From contig JAOPYQ010000027.1 of the NCBI GenBank assembly GCA_025964555.1, positions 1 to 64,000 on the forward strand: a DNA stretch of 64,000 nucleotides, written 5' to 3'. Source of the stretch: Thermoleophilia bacterium (GTDB lineage: Bacteria > Actinomycetota > Thermoleophilia > Gaiellales > SKUG01). Made by a program: the position numbers and the translations under genes. Position 1 is the stretch's first letter; each line of letters begins with the position of its first letter. The notes below the pieces were generated by a model. The model worked only from the letters and a program-made list of their open reading frames with translations, did no database searches and had not been told where the DNA came from. Below, one piece after another: positions 1 through 8,102 of this stretch.

Positions 1-43
1 AAGTCGAACTCCGGTCGCTTGACGACCACCCGCGCGGTGAACG

Positions 44-337
44 ATGACGGACGAATCGAAGCAAGATGGAGTGCGCCTGCCGAACAAGTCCGAGGATTGG
101 CACGCCGGATACCACCAAGGCTTGGCGGAAGCGCTGGCAGACATGTCAGTCCAAGTGATTGACGTGCAAGCTCATTGTGGTCTCCCAAAGGCGATCCATG
201 GGGCGATCGTGAGCACCATCGACGCGCACGGGCCGCTGACCCGCACGAGTGCCTCGAGCGCCACGAAGCGAGTGCTGGCTGCGATCAAGGTCCATAACCG
301 ACGCCTCCGAGCTGAAGTCGATGACAGTCCTTCCTGA
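44..337 (+). CDS. Hypothetical protein, 97 aa
   Basis: I do not recognise this family. The protein is short, soluble and mixed in charge, with no membrane segment and no clear motif. The ATG at 44 is preceded by GGTGA about 5 bases upstream, which supports the start. The gene stands ahead of an Xre repressor and an integration module, so it is probably cargo or an accessory gene of the mobile element that continues to the left of the window. Confidence that it is translated is only moderate, because it rests on an acceptable ribosome binding site and codon usage. Confidence 0.45.
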   Translation: MTDESKQDGVRLPNKSEDWHAGYHQGLAEALADMSVQVIDVQAHCGLPKAIHGAIVSTIDAHGPLTRTSASSATKRVLAAIKVHNRRLRAEVDDSPS

Positions 338-516
338 GCCCGGGCCTCCGGAGCGCGTTGTGCGGAAGCAATGACTCGCTAGGAGTCAGGACCGTGGAAT
401 GCACGCGCGCCGCATGGCGGCGCGATCGTTCATTTCCCTCCCCCGATCAGGGCGAGGGAAGGGAAAAGAACGGTAAGAGGCGTGTGTCCGAGCCCCCTGG
501 CGTCACCGTAGCCGGA

Positions 517-900
517 TCATGGTGCGCGGCGGGCGCGGGCAGCGGCGCGGCGGGCGGCCTGCGTTTCGAGGCGAGCCGCAGCGATCCGAGTCTCTGCATC
601 TCGCTCAATTTCCTCCCGCCTTTCCCTCATCGAGTCCACGAAGCCACCGTCGCTGTAAAAAGCTCCAGAGATAGGCGGCATCAACCTTTGCAGCTCGACT
701 CCAAGCGCGTCCGCGATCAGCAACAGCGTTGTCAGCGTTGGATCCGCTTTGCCGTTCTCCAGTTTCGAGATGTAGGACCGGCTGCGACGGGCCCGTCGAC
801 CTAGTTCATCGCGTGTCCAGCCGAGGCATTCTCGGTACAGCTGGATGCGCTCGCCAATACGAACTCGCTCCTCGCTATGGACCAATGGATTCGCTTCCAT
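517..900 (-). CDS. Xre-family HTH transcriptional regulator
   Basis: The 127-residue protein begins MEANPLVHSEERVRIG and has a textbook Cro/C1-type helix-turn-helix at about residues 13-70. Its recognition part reads W-T-R-D-E-L-G-R-R-A followed by S-Y-I-S-K-L-E-N-G. The C-terminal half is an Arg/Ala/Glu-rich helix that could dimerise. The frame is open further upstream to 1155, but that extension looks like non-coding DNA and the HTH sits at the N-terminus when the ATG at 900 is used. The gene is divergent from the excisionase-like genes, and two near-identical palindromes lie in the intervening region. It is likely the repressor that controls the integration module. Confidence 0.8.
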   Translation of the reverse strand: MEANPLVHSEERVRIGERIQLYRECLGWTRDELGRRARRSRSYISKLENGKADPTLTTLLLIADALGVELQRLMPPISGAFYSDGGFVDSMRERREEIERDAETRIAAARLETQAARRAAARARRAP

Positions 901-986
901 GCATCCATCCTGCCGCGCCCTGTGGACGGGCGTCCCGACATATGAGACCTGTCTGGTTGCGGCGCGTGCGAAGCGGCCAATTTCGG

Positions 987-1003
987 TGTTCCTGTCGGGA
1001 ACA
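987..1003. promoter_or_regulatory. Operator-like palindrome 1
   Basis: The site reads TGTTCCTGTCGGGAACA. It is an inverted repeat of 8-bp arms around one central base, with a single arm mismatch. It lies 87 bases upstream of the start of the Xre gene and matches a second site at 1174-1190. A dyad of this size is typical for a dimeric Xre repressor, so autoregulation is likely by inference. Confidence 0.6.
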
Positions 1004-1173
1004 AACTGCGGCTTCCGAGCCCGTGTTCGGCACCACATTTTTCGATGCCCACGCACGCCGCTGAGGAGCCACCTGCGTTTCAGTATTGAAACGCGGATCG
1101 CCTGACTAGGTGTGCAGATCGGCTTGCAAACTGCGATTCGACTCGCGCTGCGCACGTCAATGGTTGCGGCGGG

Positions 1174-1190
1174 TGTTCCTGGCAGGAACA
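1174..1190. promoter_or_regulatory. Operator-like palindrome 2
   Basis: The site reads TGTTCCTGGCAGGAACA, a perfect dyad of 8-bp arms around one base. It shares 15 of 17 positions with the site at 987. It lies about 290 bases upstream of the first excisionase-like gene. Two copies of one dyad in a divergent region argue for a specific regulator, most simply the adjacent Xre protein. Confidence 0.6.
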
Positions 1191-1480
1191 GGGGGTGGGG
1201 CTGAACAGGGCAAGTTCGGTCGAATGACTCGTGCTCATCGCCGTTTCAGTTTTGACCCTCCACGGCGCGCAGACGGCCAACTCGCGGATGCGTGGCCATT
1301 CAAGGCTCCTCTCGTCAGGACGATCCTCGCCAGTACCGGACAAGAGCGTTCGCGTCGATCGGGACCTGCAGTTCCCGTGCTGCGAGCGGCTAGAGAACCA
1401 GCGTCTGGTGTCGAGGGCATTTATGTCTAAGAAGACGACGGGCGGCTCGATCCGCCGACACTCACAGACAGCTTGGAGCC

Positions 1481-1924
1481 GTGGTGGACGATCATGCGGG
1501 CGACCAGATGACCATGGAACTCGAGGCGCCGTCAAAGACGATCGCTGCTCCTCCGGGCGACCGTGCTGTGGAGCGGCCTGCCGGCCCCCACGGACAGTCG
1601 GATACGGCGGCGGCCGCGCCGGCAGATCGCCCAATCGCGCGGCGTGCTGACCCGGATCGCATCCAGCGTGGTTCAACCAGCGCTGTTCGCATGGATCGAG
1701 ATGGAGTACTGGTGAGCGCCGCTGAATTGGTGCCCCCGGAGTTTGCTGGCCAATGGATGTTCAAGGTGAAGGAGGTCGCCGCGATCTGTCAGATCTGTGA
1801 CAGGACGGTGCGACGGGCCATCAAGAAGGAACGGCTCAAGGCGCTGCACGTTGGCGGGAGCATCCGCATAACGCGTGACGCGCTCGAGACGTGGCTTGAG
1901 GAGCGGTCGGGAGGCGCCAAGTGA
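1481..1924 (+). CDS. Excisionase-like HTH protein (MerR/HTH_17 type)
   Basis: The C-terminal 60 residues form a helix-turn-helix of the excisionase/HTH_17 kind: a K-V-K-E-V-A-A-I-C segment, then R-T-V-R-R-A-I-K-K, then a wing ending in I-R-I-T-R-D-A-L-E-T-W-L. The first 85 residues are low-complexity and rich in Ala, Pro and Asp. The true start may therefore be the GTG at 1481 or one of the ATGs at 1508, 1514 or 1688. The stop overlaps the start of the next gene (GTGA), so the two are translationally coupled. Such proteins bend attachment-site DNA to steer a tyrosine recombinase, or act as small DNA-binding regulators. Confidence 0.65.
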   Translation: MVDDHAGDQMTMELEAPSKTIAAPPGDRAVERPAGPHGQSDTAAAAPADRPIARRADPDRIQRGSTSAVRMDRDGVLVSAAELVPPEFAGQWMFKVKEVAAICQICDRTVRRAIKKERLKALHVGGSIRITRDALETWLEERSGGAK

Positions 1925-2193
1925 ACCCCTGGTATGACGTCGACGACGTAGCAGGACTCCTCAAGGTGACACCTCGAACCGTGCAGCGCTGGTGCCGCGA
2001 ACGCCGCGTCCCACACGTGCGGATAGGACGCGGCATTCGCTTCACCGCAGAGCAGCTCGCCGAGATCGAATCCATGTACCAGGTCGGCACGCAGGTGCGC
2101 GTCGACGTCAGCGCGCGCAACCCAGCGTTCGCCGACCGGATCGTGGTGGTCCCGGTGGATGCACAGCTCGTTCGCCAGCGACGGGCAAGCTGA
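1921..2193 (+). CDS. Second excisionase-like HTH protein
   Basis: This 90-residue protein starts with a GTG inside the stop of the previous gene. Its first 50 residues are a clean HTH_17 fold: Y-D-V-D-D-V-A-G-L-L, then R-T-V-Q-R-W-C-R-E-R, then a wing H-V-R-I-G-R-G-I-R-F. Length and fold match small excisionases. It ends 30 bases before the integrase, in the same orientation, as expected for an xis-int unit. Two adjacent HTH_17 genes are unusual. One may be a recombination directionality factor and the other a transcriptional regulator. Confidence 0.75.
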   Translation: MNPWYDVDDVAGLLKVTPRTVQRWCRERRVPHVRIGRGIRFTAEQLAEIESMYQVGTQVRVDVSARNPAFADRIVVVPVDAQLVRQRRAS

Positions 2194-2223
2194 CCGCGTC
2201 ACCCACGTCTCCAAGGAGCACCG

Positions 2224-3420
2224 GTGGCACTATTCAAGAAGACCAGAGATGGACGGACGTTCTACCGCGTCCGCTGGAACTACCGCACCGTCGATGGGCG
2301 GGAAGTCTTCGACGAGAAAGACTTCTCGAGCAAGAGCGCAGCGAAGGCGTTCGACAAGCGGGTCGAAGCATCGACGTCGACGTCCACCGAGCGCATCACG
2401 GTCGCGGAGCTCGCTGAGCACTGGGTCGCCGGGCACGTAGCCGCGGTCGACCATGAAGGCAATCGTCGACTCTCCCAGCGAACCGAGAAGGATTATCGAG
2501 AGCAGCTTCGGCTCCGCATCCTGCCACTGCTTGGGCACATGCGTTGCTCGCGCCTGACGCCCGCCATCTTGTCCAACTGGCAGCTCGAGGCGCTCGCGAT
2601 GGAGCGAACGATTCGCGTTCGCGCGCGGGACGGACGCGGGCGGCTGATTCGAGTCGAGCAAACCGTTCCAACGTCAGCCGCCGTCGTGAACAAGAGCCAG
2701 AACGTTCTCAAGGCCATGATTCGGTGGGGGCGCAGCCAAGGTCTCACCGACAATCGAGCAATCGATGACGTGCGTCGGCTCCCCCAGGCGAAGGCCAAGG
2801 GCGCCAATCCCTACCCGCCGGATGACATCGACCGCATTGCCGCAGGATGCGAGCTGCTGCGCGACGCCACCCTCATCTATGTAGCCGCCTACTCCGGCCT
2901 TCGATGGTCTGAACTGTGCGCACTTGAGTGGCGAGACGTCGATCTGGAATCGAAGACAATCGAGTTGGAACGCTCGCTCGACCTCGATCGCTCGACCAAG
3001 GAGCCGAAGTCCGGCGATACGCGGATCGTTCCCATCCTCGATCCGGGCATCGAGGCGTTGCGGAGATGGCGCGACCAGGCACCCGACACCGAACTCATCT
3101 TTCCGGACCAGAGAGGCGGGCCCTTACGCTCGAACTGGTACCGGCACGATCGCACCATGAAGGAGGTGACGTCCGAGGACCGCAACCTTGGTCGCATCCG
3201 CAAGGCATGCGGTATCCACTTCGAGCCCCATCAGCTCCGGGATACGTACGCGAGCATTCTGATCCAGTCCGGTATTGGCGAAGCCGAGCTCACGCTCTGG
3301 CTCGGACACAAGAGCATCTCCACGACCCTTGAGAACTACGGCAAGCTCTTCGAGCGGCGCAAGACCGCGCTCGCCGTCAAGGCGAACCAGCTGATTGGGA
3401 GCCTGCGAGCGCCGTCGTAG
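2224..3420 (+). CDS. int: Tyrosine recombinase (phage-type integrase)
   Basis: The 398-residue enzyme carries the catalytic set of tyrosine recombinases: Arg227 in G-L-R-W-S-E, His336 and Arg339 in H-Q-L-R-D-T, His362 in L-G-H-K-S, and the nucleophile Tyr372. The N-terminus has an AP2-like arm-binding region (F-Y-R-V-R-W-N-Y-R), followed by a SAM-like core-binding domain. The GTG at 2224 has AGGAG nearby upstream. It is full length for the family and looks intact. With the two HTH genes upstream it forms the integration and excision module of an element that extends left of the window. I could not find its attachment site. Confidence 0.95.
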   Translation: MALFKKTRDGRTFYRVRWNYRTVDGREVFDEKDFSSKSAAKAFDKRVEASTSTSTERITVAELAEHWVAGHVAAVDHEGNRRLSQRTEKDYREQLRLRILPLLGHMRCSRLTPAILSNWQLEALAMERTIRVRARDGRGRLIRVEQTVPTSAAVVNKSQNVLKAMIRWGRSQGLTDNRAIDDVRRLPQAKAKGANPYPPDDIDRIAAGCELLRDATLIYVAAYSGLRWSELCALEWRDVDLESKTIELERSLDLDRSTKEPKSGDTRIVPILDPGIEALRRWRDQAPDTELIFPDQRGGPLRSNWYRHDRTMKEVTSEDRNLGRIRKACGIHFEPHQLRDTYASILIQSGIGEAELTLWLGHKSISTTLENYGKLFERRKTALAVKANQLIGSLRAPS

Positions 3421-3454
3421 CGGCGCCGCCGATGGGCCGCTACAGGGGCCAGCT

Positions 3455-4066
3455 CTACGCGGTCGGTGCGCTATCCCGGTCGTCGTCGGCAGGAACCGTC
3501 GCGCTCCATTCCGGGTCCTCGAACAAGATGAACCGCGTGCCGTTCATGATCGGCATGCGGGGAGGTTCATCCGTGAGGTCGGCACGCGCTGCTTCGATCC
3601 TCTTCGTGAGCTGGTTGAGCAGGTCGCCCGCCATTGCGTCGATCACCCGGACCAGGTCGGTCTCCAGGGTGACGTCGGAGGCGTGATAGCTGGGGGCCCG
3701 CCCAGCAAGCTCCCCGCGCACCTGCCGGTACTCCTGGTCGGTATGTGCCACGGCCTTATCACGCAGCTTCATCCAGTAGGAGTGCGCCTCTGTCCATTCC
3801 GGCTTGGAAAACTCGAACCCGAGCTTGAGAAGGGGCAGTCGCCGGGTCCCGTCAAGACGCTGGCTCTGGGTGAACGTCCGGCCGTAGCTGACCACGATTC
3901 CATCCACGATCGCGCGTCGCAACCCGGTGAACTTGGGCTCCTTGCCGTCTTCCTCGCGCTGGCGGTCGTAGTCGTAAAACGCGGCGCAATACTCACGGCA
4001 GATACTGAGATCGTGATGGTAGGCGCACAGCTCATCGAAAAGCGCTCGCGAGTAGTGATCAGGCAT
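3455..4066 (-). CDS. Hypothetical protein with HEPN-like Rx5H motif
   Basis: The family is not recognised. The 203-residue protein is mostly helical in character and contains K-L-R-D-K-A-V-A-H-T, with Arg102 and His108 spaced as in HEPN-domain proteins (Rx4-6H). The start is taken at MPDHYSRAL (4066), because the upstream extension would intrude toward the neighbouring gene. It lies 44 bases downstream of a second protein with such a motif, in the same orientation, so the two probably form an operon. HEPN proteins are often RNases in toxin-antitoxin or defence systems. Whether this one is catalytic is an inference from a short motif. Confidence 0.65.
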   Translation of the reverse strand: MPDHYSRALFDELCAYHHDLSICREYCAAFYDYDRQREEDGKEPKFTGLRRAIVDGIVVSYGRTFTQSQRLDGTRRLPLLKLGFEFSKPEWTEAHSYWMKLRDKAVAHTDQEYRQVRGELAGRAPSYHASDVTLETDLVRVIDAMAGDLLNQLTKRIEAARADLTDEPPRMPIMNGTRFILFEDPEWSATVPADDDRDSAPTA

Positions 4067-4110
4067 GTGAAGAGGGTGCCACGACACTCGGACGCGGGCT
4101 GGCTGAACGT

Positions 4111-5604
4111 CTACGGGATCGCAGGCGTGCTCCCGCCCCATCCTGAGAGGTGCTTCAGCGCCGCAACCGTGTACTCGTCATCCCAGGAGGCCTGGGCCAT
4201 GCGTTCATCGGCACGCCACCAATCGCTGTCCGGGGTTGGCAGGACTGATACGACCTCCTCGACGCAGGCCGCAACCCCGCGTACCAGCCCATCCACGAAA
4301 CTGTGGGGAATGAGCGTGAGGGGCCCCTGGTACCGGTAGCCACCTGGAATCTGTTCGGCGTCGAGCTCCGCGGCGCTTGCAATGAGCGCGCCTTTTCGCA
4401 AGGTATCGGAGGCGTAGCCGCTCGGACGCCACTCCAAATTGGCGGTGTCCAACGCGCCGCGGTGCGCGACCTGATCGCGAAGTTCGTGAAGCACGCGCGA
4501 GGCGGGCACGAACTCGGAGCTCTGAGCTACTTGGAGAAGCCGGTGAGCGGTCGACCCAGAGTCGAGCTTCTTGATCCAGCCTTTGCGCGATGGCGCTCGC
4601 AGGATCGCATCGCGCCAACTTACGTCGCGTGGATCAACCGTATCGCCCGACAGATCCGCGGCGATGAGCACGAGCGAGTCCAAGAGGCTGCTCGCGAGGA
4701 TCACGGCGTACTGCGTGTGGTAGCCCTGACGGTCCCGGATGCCGTTGCCGGCTCGATCCCATCCCTCCTCAAGATGGATGCGGGTTAGCTCGTCGCGCGC
4801 ACGAAGGAGATGTACGAGCCGGTTCAGGATCTGATGGCAGTGTTGCGCAACCGACTCTGATCGACTGTCCGGATTCCAGGAGGACCGAAGTAGCCGGACG
4901 AGCTGAGGCACGATCGCCATCGCGAGGCCAGAGTAATACGACGTGTCGGCATCGATGGTGTCGCGGAATCCGTTGCCCAGTCCAATGTGGACCTTGCCCC
5001 TGCGCAGCATTTCCAACTCGACGATGCGCACCATCTCAGCCGGCGACACAATTCCGCGGTCGAGAAGGAGATTGCTAGCGACGCGCTCCGAGAGAAGGTC
5101 GGCGTCGACGGTGACGAAGTAGCTCGTGCCGACCGCTTCGTGGGCATGTAGCTCCTCGCCCCACCAATGCGCGGCATGAGGCTCGATCACCGACATCGCG
5201 TGATTCTGCTGGGTGGTGCCTTCCTGCCACTTCGCGTTGTGCGCGTTCGGTACACCTACGGCGTCTGGGATCGGCTTCCACGCCACAGGTGTCGCGCCTG
5301 TCGGTGGACCGGTGCCCGATGCGACGTACACGGAGGCCTCATCCATGTCCGCGTATGCCACGACGCGCTCGCTGCTTTCATCGTGGGCATCAATGACATC
5401 ACTCGCGATGAAGAACTTGAGGTAGTCCGATCCTGTGTCGTCGCGATGGAATCGAGCGCGACTACCCCTGCACGGCTGGGGCGGCGTGCCAAAGCGACGC
5501 CTGACGTCGAATACCTCGGTCGGCGGAACGAGGAGAATGTGGGCGCTGAAAACACGCCCGTAGGCGCAGAGCGCCTCATAGCTGGTCGATGCAGCGGTAC
5601 CCAT
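4111..5604 (-). CDS. Large hypothetical protein with HEPN-like C-terminal motif
   Basis: This 497-residue protein belongs to no family I know. The start at MGTAASTSYEAL (5604) is preferred over 5703, because the extra residues look non-coding. Near the C-terminus it has H-E-L-R-D-Q-V-A-H-R, with Arg376 and His381 in an Rx4H arrangement typical of HEPN domains. The surrounding segment is helical. No membrane segment or signal peptide is visible. It is upstream of another HEPN-like gene and divergent from an esterase gene. It could be a sensor or toxin of an unnamed two-gene conflict system, but nothing beyond the motif and pairing supports that. Confidence 0.7.
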   Translation of the reverse strand: MGTAASTSYEALCAYGRVFSAHILLVPPTEVFDVRRRFGTPPQPCRGSRARFHRDDTGSDYLKFFIASDVIDAHDESSERVVAYADMDEASVYVASGTGPPTGATPVAWKPIPDAVGVPNAHNAKWQEGTTQQNHAMSVIEPHAAHWWGEELHAHEAVGTSYFVTVDADLLSERVASNLLLDRGIVSPAEMVRIVELEMLRRGKVHIGLGNGFRDTIDADTSYYSGLAMAIVPQLVRLLRSSWNPDSRSESVAQHCHQILNRLVHLLRARDELTRIHLEEGWDRAGNGIRDRQGYHTQYAVILASSLLDSLVLIAADLSGDTVDPRDVSWRDAILRAPSRKGWIKKLDSGSTAHRLLQVAQSSEFVPASRVLHELRDQVAHRGALDTANLEWRPSGYASDTLRKGALIASAAELDAEQIPGGYRYQGPLTLIPHSFVDGLVRGVAACVEEVVSVLPTPDSDWWRADERMAQASWDDEYTVAALKHLSGWGGSTPAIP

Positions 5605-5777
5605 GGGCAGAGGGTACCGGAGCAGTTGCACGCGCGGCCACGTGGGTCCCCTTGTGTCTCTGGCCACGCTCTGGAGATACAACGAGCTCGTCGAGTGTCG
5701 CAAGCTGGCTCTCGCCGTCAGCCGGGACTCGGCTCATCCCTGCGTCATGAGGCTCCATGTGCGAATAGGGTGGTGCG

Positions 5778-6713
5778 ATGGATTCTCGAAGCAGAGAACG
5801 CGCGCGTTCACGTCGTCGGCTTCGTCGCCAACGCGCCGTCGTCGGGGCTCTGCTCCTGGTGTTCGCGCTCGGAGCGCTGACGGTGCATCGCCACGGTGGC
5901 GTCAGGCACGTCGTCCAGCGTGTCCAAGACATGGTGCTTCTTCGTGCGGGAGCGGGCGACAACAAGCTCACGGATCCACGAGGAGCTGAGATCGTGCGCT
6001 TCGATTTCTCCAGCAAGGTGCTGCGTCAGAAGTTGCCTCAGATCATTGTTCTGCCGGCCGAGTTCGAGGAGGAGCAACGCCGACCACTGCTGGTGTTCAT
6101 GCATGGGCGCAACTCGCACCCCAAGACTCTGTTGAACGACGAACTCACGGACGCCCTTGCCAGGACAGGCGGCAATGCCCCAGTAGTGCTCCTCGCCAAT
6201 GGGGGAGAGCACTCGTATTACCACGACCGAGCCGACGGCAAGTGGGGGACCTACATCTCGAAGGAGCTGGTCGGCGAGGTCGTCCGGAAGTACCATCTCG
6301 ATCCAGATCGGATCGGATATGCGGGCATCTCGATGGGCGGCTACGGAGCATTCGAGCTGACTCGAGAAGCCGACAAGCAACTATGCGGCGTCGCCGGTCT
6401 CGCTCCGGCGCTGTGGCAGAGTTCGGGCGAGTCGGCTCCTGGCGCATTCGACGACGCCGAAGACTTCAACGCTCACGACCCGCTTGCGGCAGCGCGCGCG
6501 GACAAGGATGCGTTTCACGGCACCCCCGTGTTCCTTGCAGGCGGTGCCGATGACCCCTTCCGCGCGGGCACCGATGCGATGGCCGGCGCCCTTGATGGTG
6601 GTCCGTCGACCGTCGTTCGACGACGCGGCGCTGGCGGTCACAACGCGCTCTATTGGAATCCACAATTCCGACCAATGATCGACTGGTTCGCGAAGAGATT
6701 CGCGAACTGCTGA
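5778..6713 (+). CDS. Membrane-anchored alpha/beta hydrolase, putative esterase D-like
   Basis: The 311-residue protein starts with a strongly basic stretch and one membrane segment (about residues 20-36), so it is probably anchored and faces outside. The rest is a putative esterase fold of the esterase D/S-formylglutathione hydrolase kind. The oxyanion region is F-M-H-G-R, the nucleophile elbow G-I-S-M-G-G carries the catalytic Ser, an Asp lies in G-A-D-D-P-F, and His lies in G-G-H-N-A-L-Y-W. The natural substrate cannot be told. The gene is alone on the plus strand between two minus-strand groups. Confidence 0.8.
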   Translation: MDSRSRERARSRRRLRRQRAVVGALLLVFALGALTVHRHGGVRHVVQRVQDMVLLRAGAGDNKLTDPRGAEIVRFDFSSKVLRQKLPQIIVLPAEFEEEQRRPLLVFMHGRNSHPKTLLNDELTDALARTGGNAPVVLLANGGEHSYYHDRADGKWGTYISKELVGEVVRKYHLDPDRIGYAGISMGGYGAFELTREADKQLCGVAGLAPALWQSSGESAPGAFDDAEDFNAHDPLAAARADKDAFHGTPVFLAGGADDPFRAGTDAMAGALDGGPSTVVRRRGAGGHNALYWNPQFRPMIDWFAKRFANC

Positions 6714-6765
6714 GGGTCGAAGCGGGTCGCGCCGAAGTAGAAGCCCGGTACCAGCAGGGAAAAGC

Positions 6766-7551
6766 TCAGGCGCGAAACCCGTAGAGCCCTCGGACTTGGT
6801 CAGCGAGCAAGGTGACGGGAATGCTCTGGTCGTCCCCGCCCAAGCGACCCGCCACGACCTTGTCCTCGGCATACGCGCGGCGCATGGCGTCCATCGTGAC
6901 CATGAACGTCTCGAAGAATTTCAGCGACCCGTTGATGAGTCGGGCGACCTCGTCGAGAGGTAGAGATGACACCATGATCCCCTCGCGCTCAAATCGAGCT
7001 TCCCGCGAGCGAAACTCGCCTCCGGCGAGGATGTAGTCGGAGTGAAAGAACGCGTTGCGGAGTTGGCTGTTGAAGTACGCATCGACAGCCTGCGGCACTT
7101 CTTGCATTCCTAGCTCCTCACCCTTCTCCCTCAATCGATTGACCACCTGATTGGCAGAGGGTGGTCGCTGTCGGAAGCGCGGACGATTGGCAGGCTGGTA
7201 CAGGTCGTAGAACGGGTCCATCGAGTATCGGCCCCCGGAAGCTATGACCATCAGATTGTGGAGCGTGATGTACATCGCATCCACTTCCGTGACGTGACAG
7301 TAGAGCAGCAGGCCGAGTCGGATCTGGCTCAGCCCCGTCGCCGTCTCGAGGGTGTCACCGATGTCCTGGTAGAGCGCCCAGCTCTCTTGCAACGGATCCC
7401 ATCCGGCATCTTCCAAGCCCCGGACGCGCAGCAGGGCGCAGGCGTACTCGAACTCGTCTGCACGCCTCGCGTTCTCGAACAAGCCCGTGAGCATCTCGCT
7501 AGCGGGTCCGGCCGAGTGCTCCTCAGGCACGTCACTCACACGGTCCTCCAC
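6766..7551 (-). CDS. Hypothetical protein with HEPN-like Rx4H motif
   Basis: The 261-residue protein is not assigned to a family. It contains Q-L-R-N-A-F-F-H-S-D-Y with Arg165 and His170, which resembles the active-site motif of HEPN domains. Helical segments flank it. It is the last gene of a four-gene operon whose members overlap by 4 to 16 bases, so it is translated together with a DUF6980-like protein, a membrane protein and a DUF4288-like protein. No signal peptide is visible. Function is unknown. An RNase or an RNA-binding role would be an inference from the motif only. Confidence 0.7.
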   Translation of the reverse strand: MEDRVSDVPEEHSAGPASEMLTGLFENARRADEFEYACALLRVRGLEDAGWDPLQESWALYQDIGDTLETATGLSQIRLGLLLYCHVTEVDAMYITLHNLMVIASGGRYSMDPFYDLYQPANRPRFRQRPPSANQVVNRLREKGEELGMQEVPQAVDAYFNSQLRNAFFHSDYILAGGEFRSREARFEREGIMVSSLPLDEVARLINGSLKFFETFMVTMDAMRRAYAEDKVVAGRLGGDDQSIPVTLLADQVRGLYGFRA

Positions 7552-8102
7552 TCGACCACCTCGCGCCAGATGGGTTCGCCGAGCTTGCTGGCTGCATCCA
7601 ACTCCAGCGCGTCCCCGTCAAAGTAGGTTCGGAAGAGGTCTAACAGAATCGCTCCAACGTCCTCGGTACCATGTGCCTCGCGGAGCGTTCTCCAGGCGAC
7701 GGTCATCGCCTCACCGCTGAACTCGTCGTCGGAGTTTGGATTGTCATCGGAGGCGAGCGCGTAGACGTTCTCCGCCGTCAACAACCGCAACGTCAAGGTG
7801 TAGAGGTTGGCAAGCTCATCCATGTCTGGCACGGAAGGCTGACCGAGGCTTCCCGGGTGAGGAACCACGCCCTCCTGGGGGTTGGGCAACGGCGATCCAC
7901 ACCACGGGCAGAACGCGATCCCAATCCGAGCTGAACCACCATCGCGTACTGGGATACCGATGGACCCGTCCCGCTTGCTCTGGGTGAGCGTTACGTCGGG
8001 ACAATCCCACGCGTTGTCGTGCAGGTCACACGGGGGATCGAGATGCGACTCCATCACGTTGCAGCAAGGGAAGACGAGTTCGGCAGCGATGTCGTCACTC
8101 AT
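7536..8102 (-). CDS. Cys-rich protein, DUF6980-like
   Basis: The N-terminal 75 residues have a metal-binding look. Cys13 and Cys14 lie in a C-C-N-V-M-E start, Cys25 and Cys34 follow, and a C-P-W-C-G-S-P-L-P knuckle holds Cys65 and Cys68. This pattern matches my memory of DUF6980. The C-terminal half is helical and acidic and unlike anything I know. The gene overlaps the upstream membrane protein by 4 bases and the downstream HEPN-like gene by 16 bases, which marks an operon. In other genomes such small domain proteins often occur as immunity or accessory proteins, but that is only suggestive here. Confidence 0.72.
   Translation of the reverse strand: MSDDIAAELVFPCCNVMESHLDPPCDLHDNAWDCPDVTLTQSKRDGSIGIPVRDGGSARIGIAFCPWCGSPLPNPQEGVVPHPGSLGQPSVPDMDELANLYTLTLRLLTAENVYALASDDNPNSDDEFSGEAMTVAWRTLREAHGTEDVGAILLDLFRTYFDGDALELDAASKLGEPIWREVVEWRTV

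Larger units (their letters stand above)
901..1480. other. Long intergenic regulatory region between repressor and excisionase genes
   Basis: These 580 bases hold no convincing gene. The open frames across it are Arg/Ser-rich and have no ribosome binding sites. The only structured elements I see are two 17-bp palindromes that share one consensus. The size, and the divergent genes on both sides, fit a control region of the switch type found in integrative elements. Confidence 0.5.

Noticed and set aside
1080-1676. A 198-residue minus-strand gene in the repressor-excisionase gap
   Set aside because: It overlaps the N-terminus of the excisionase-like gene and both operator sites region, is Arg/Ser/Pro-rich and has no ribosome site.
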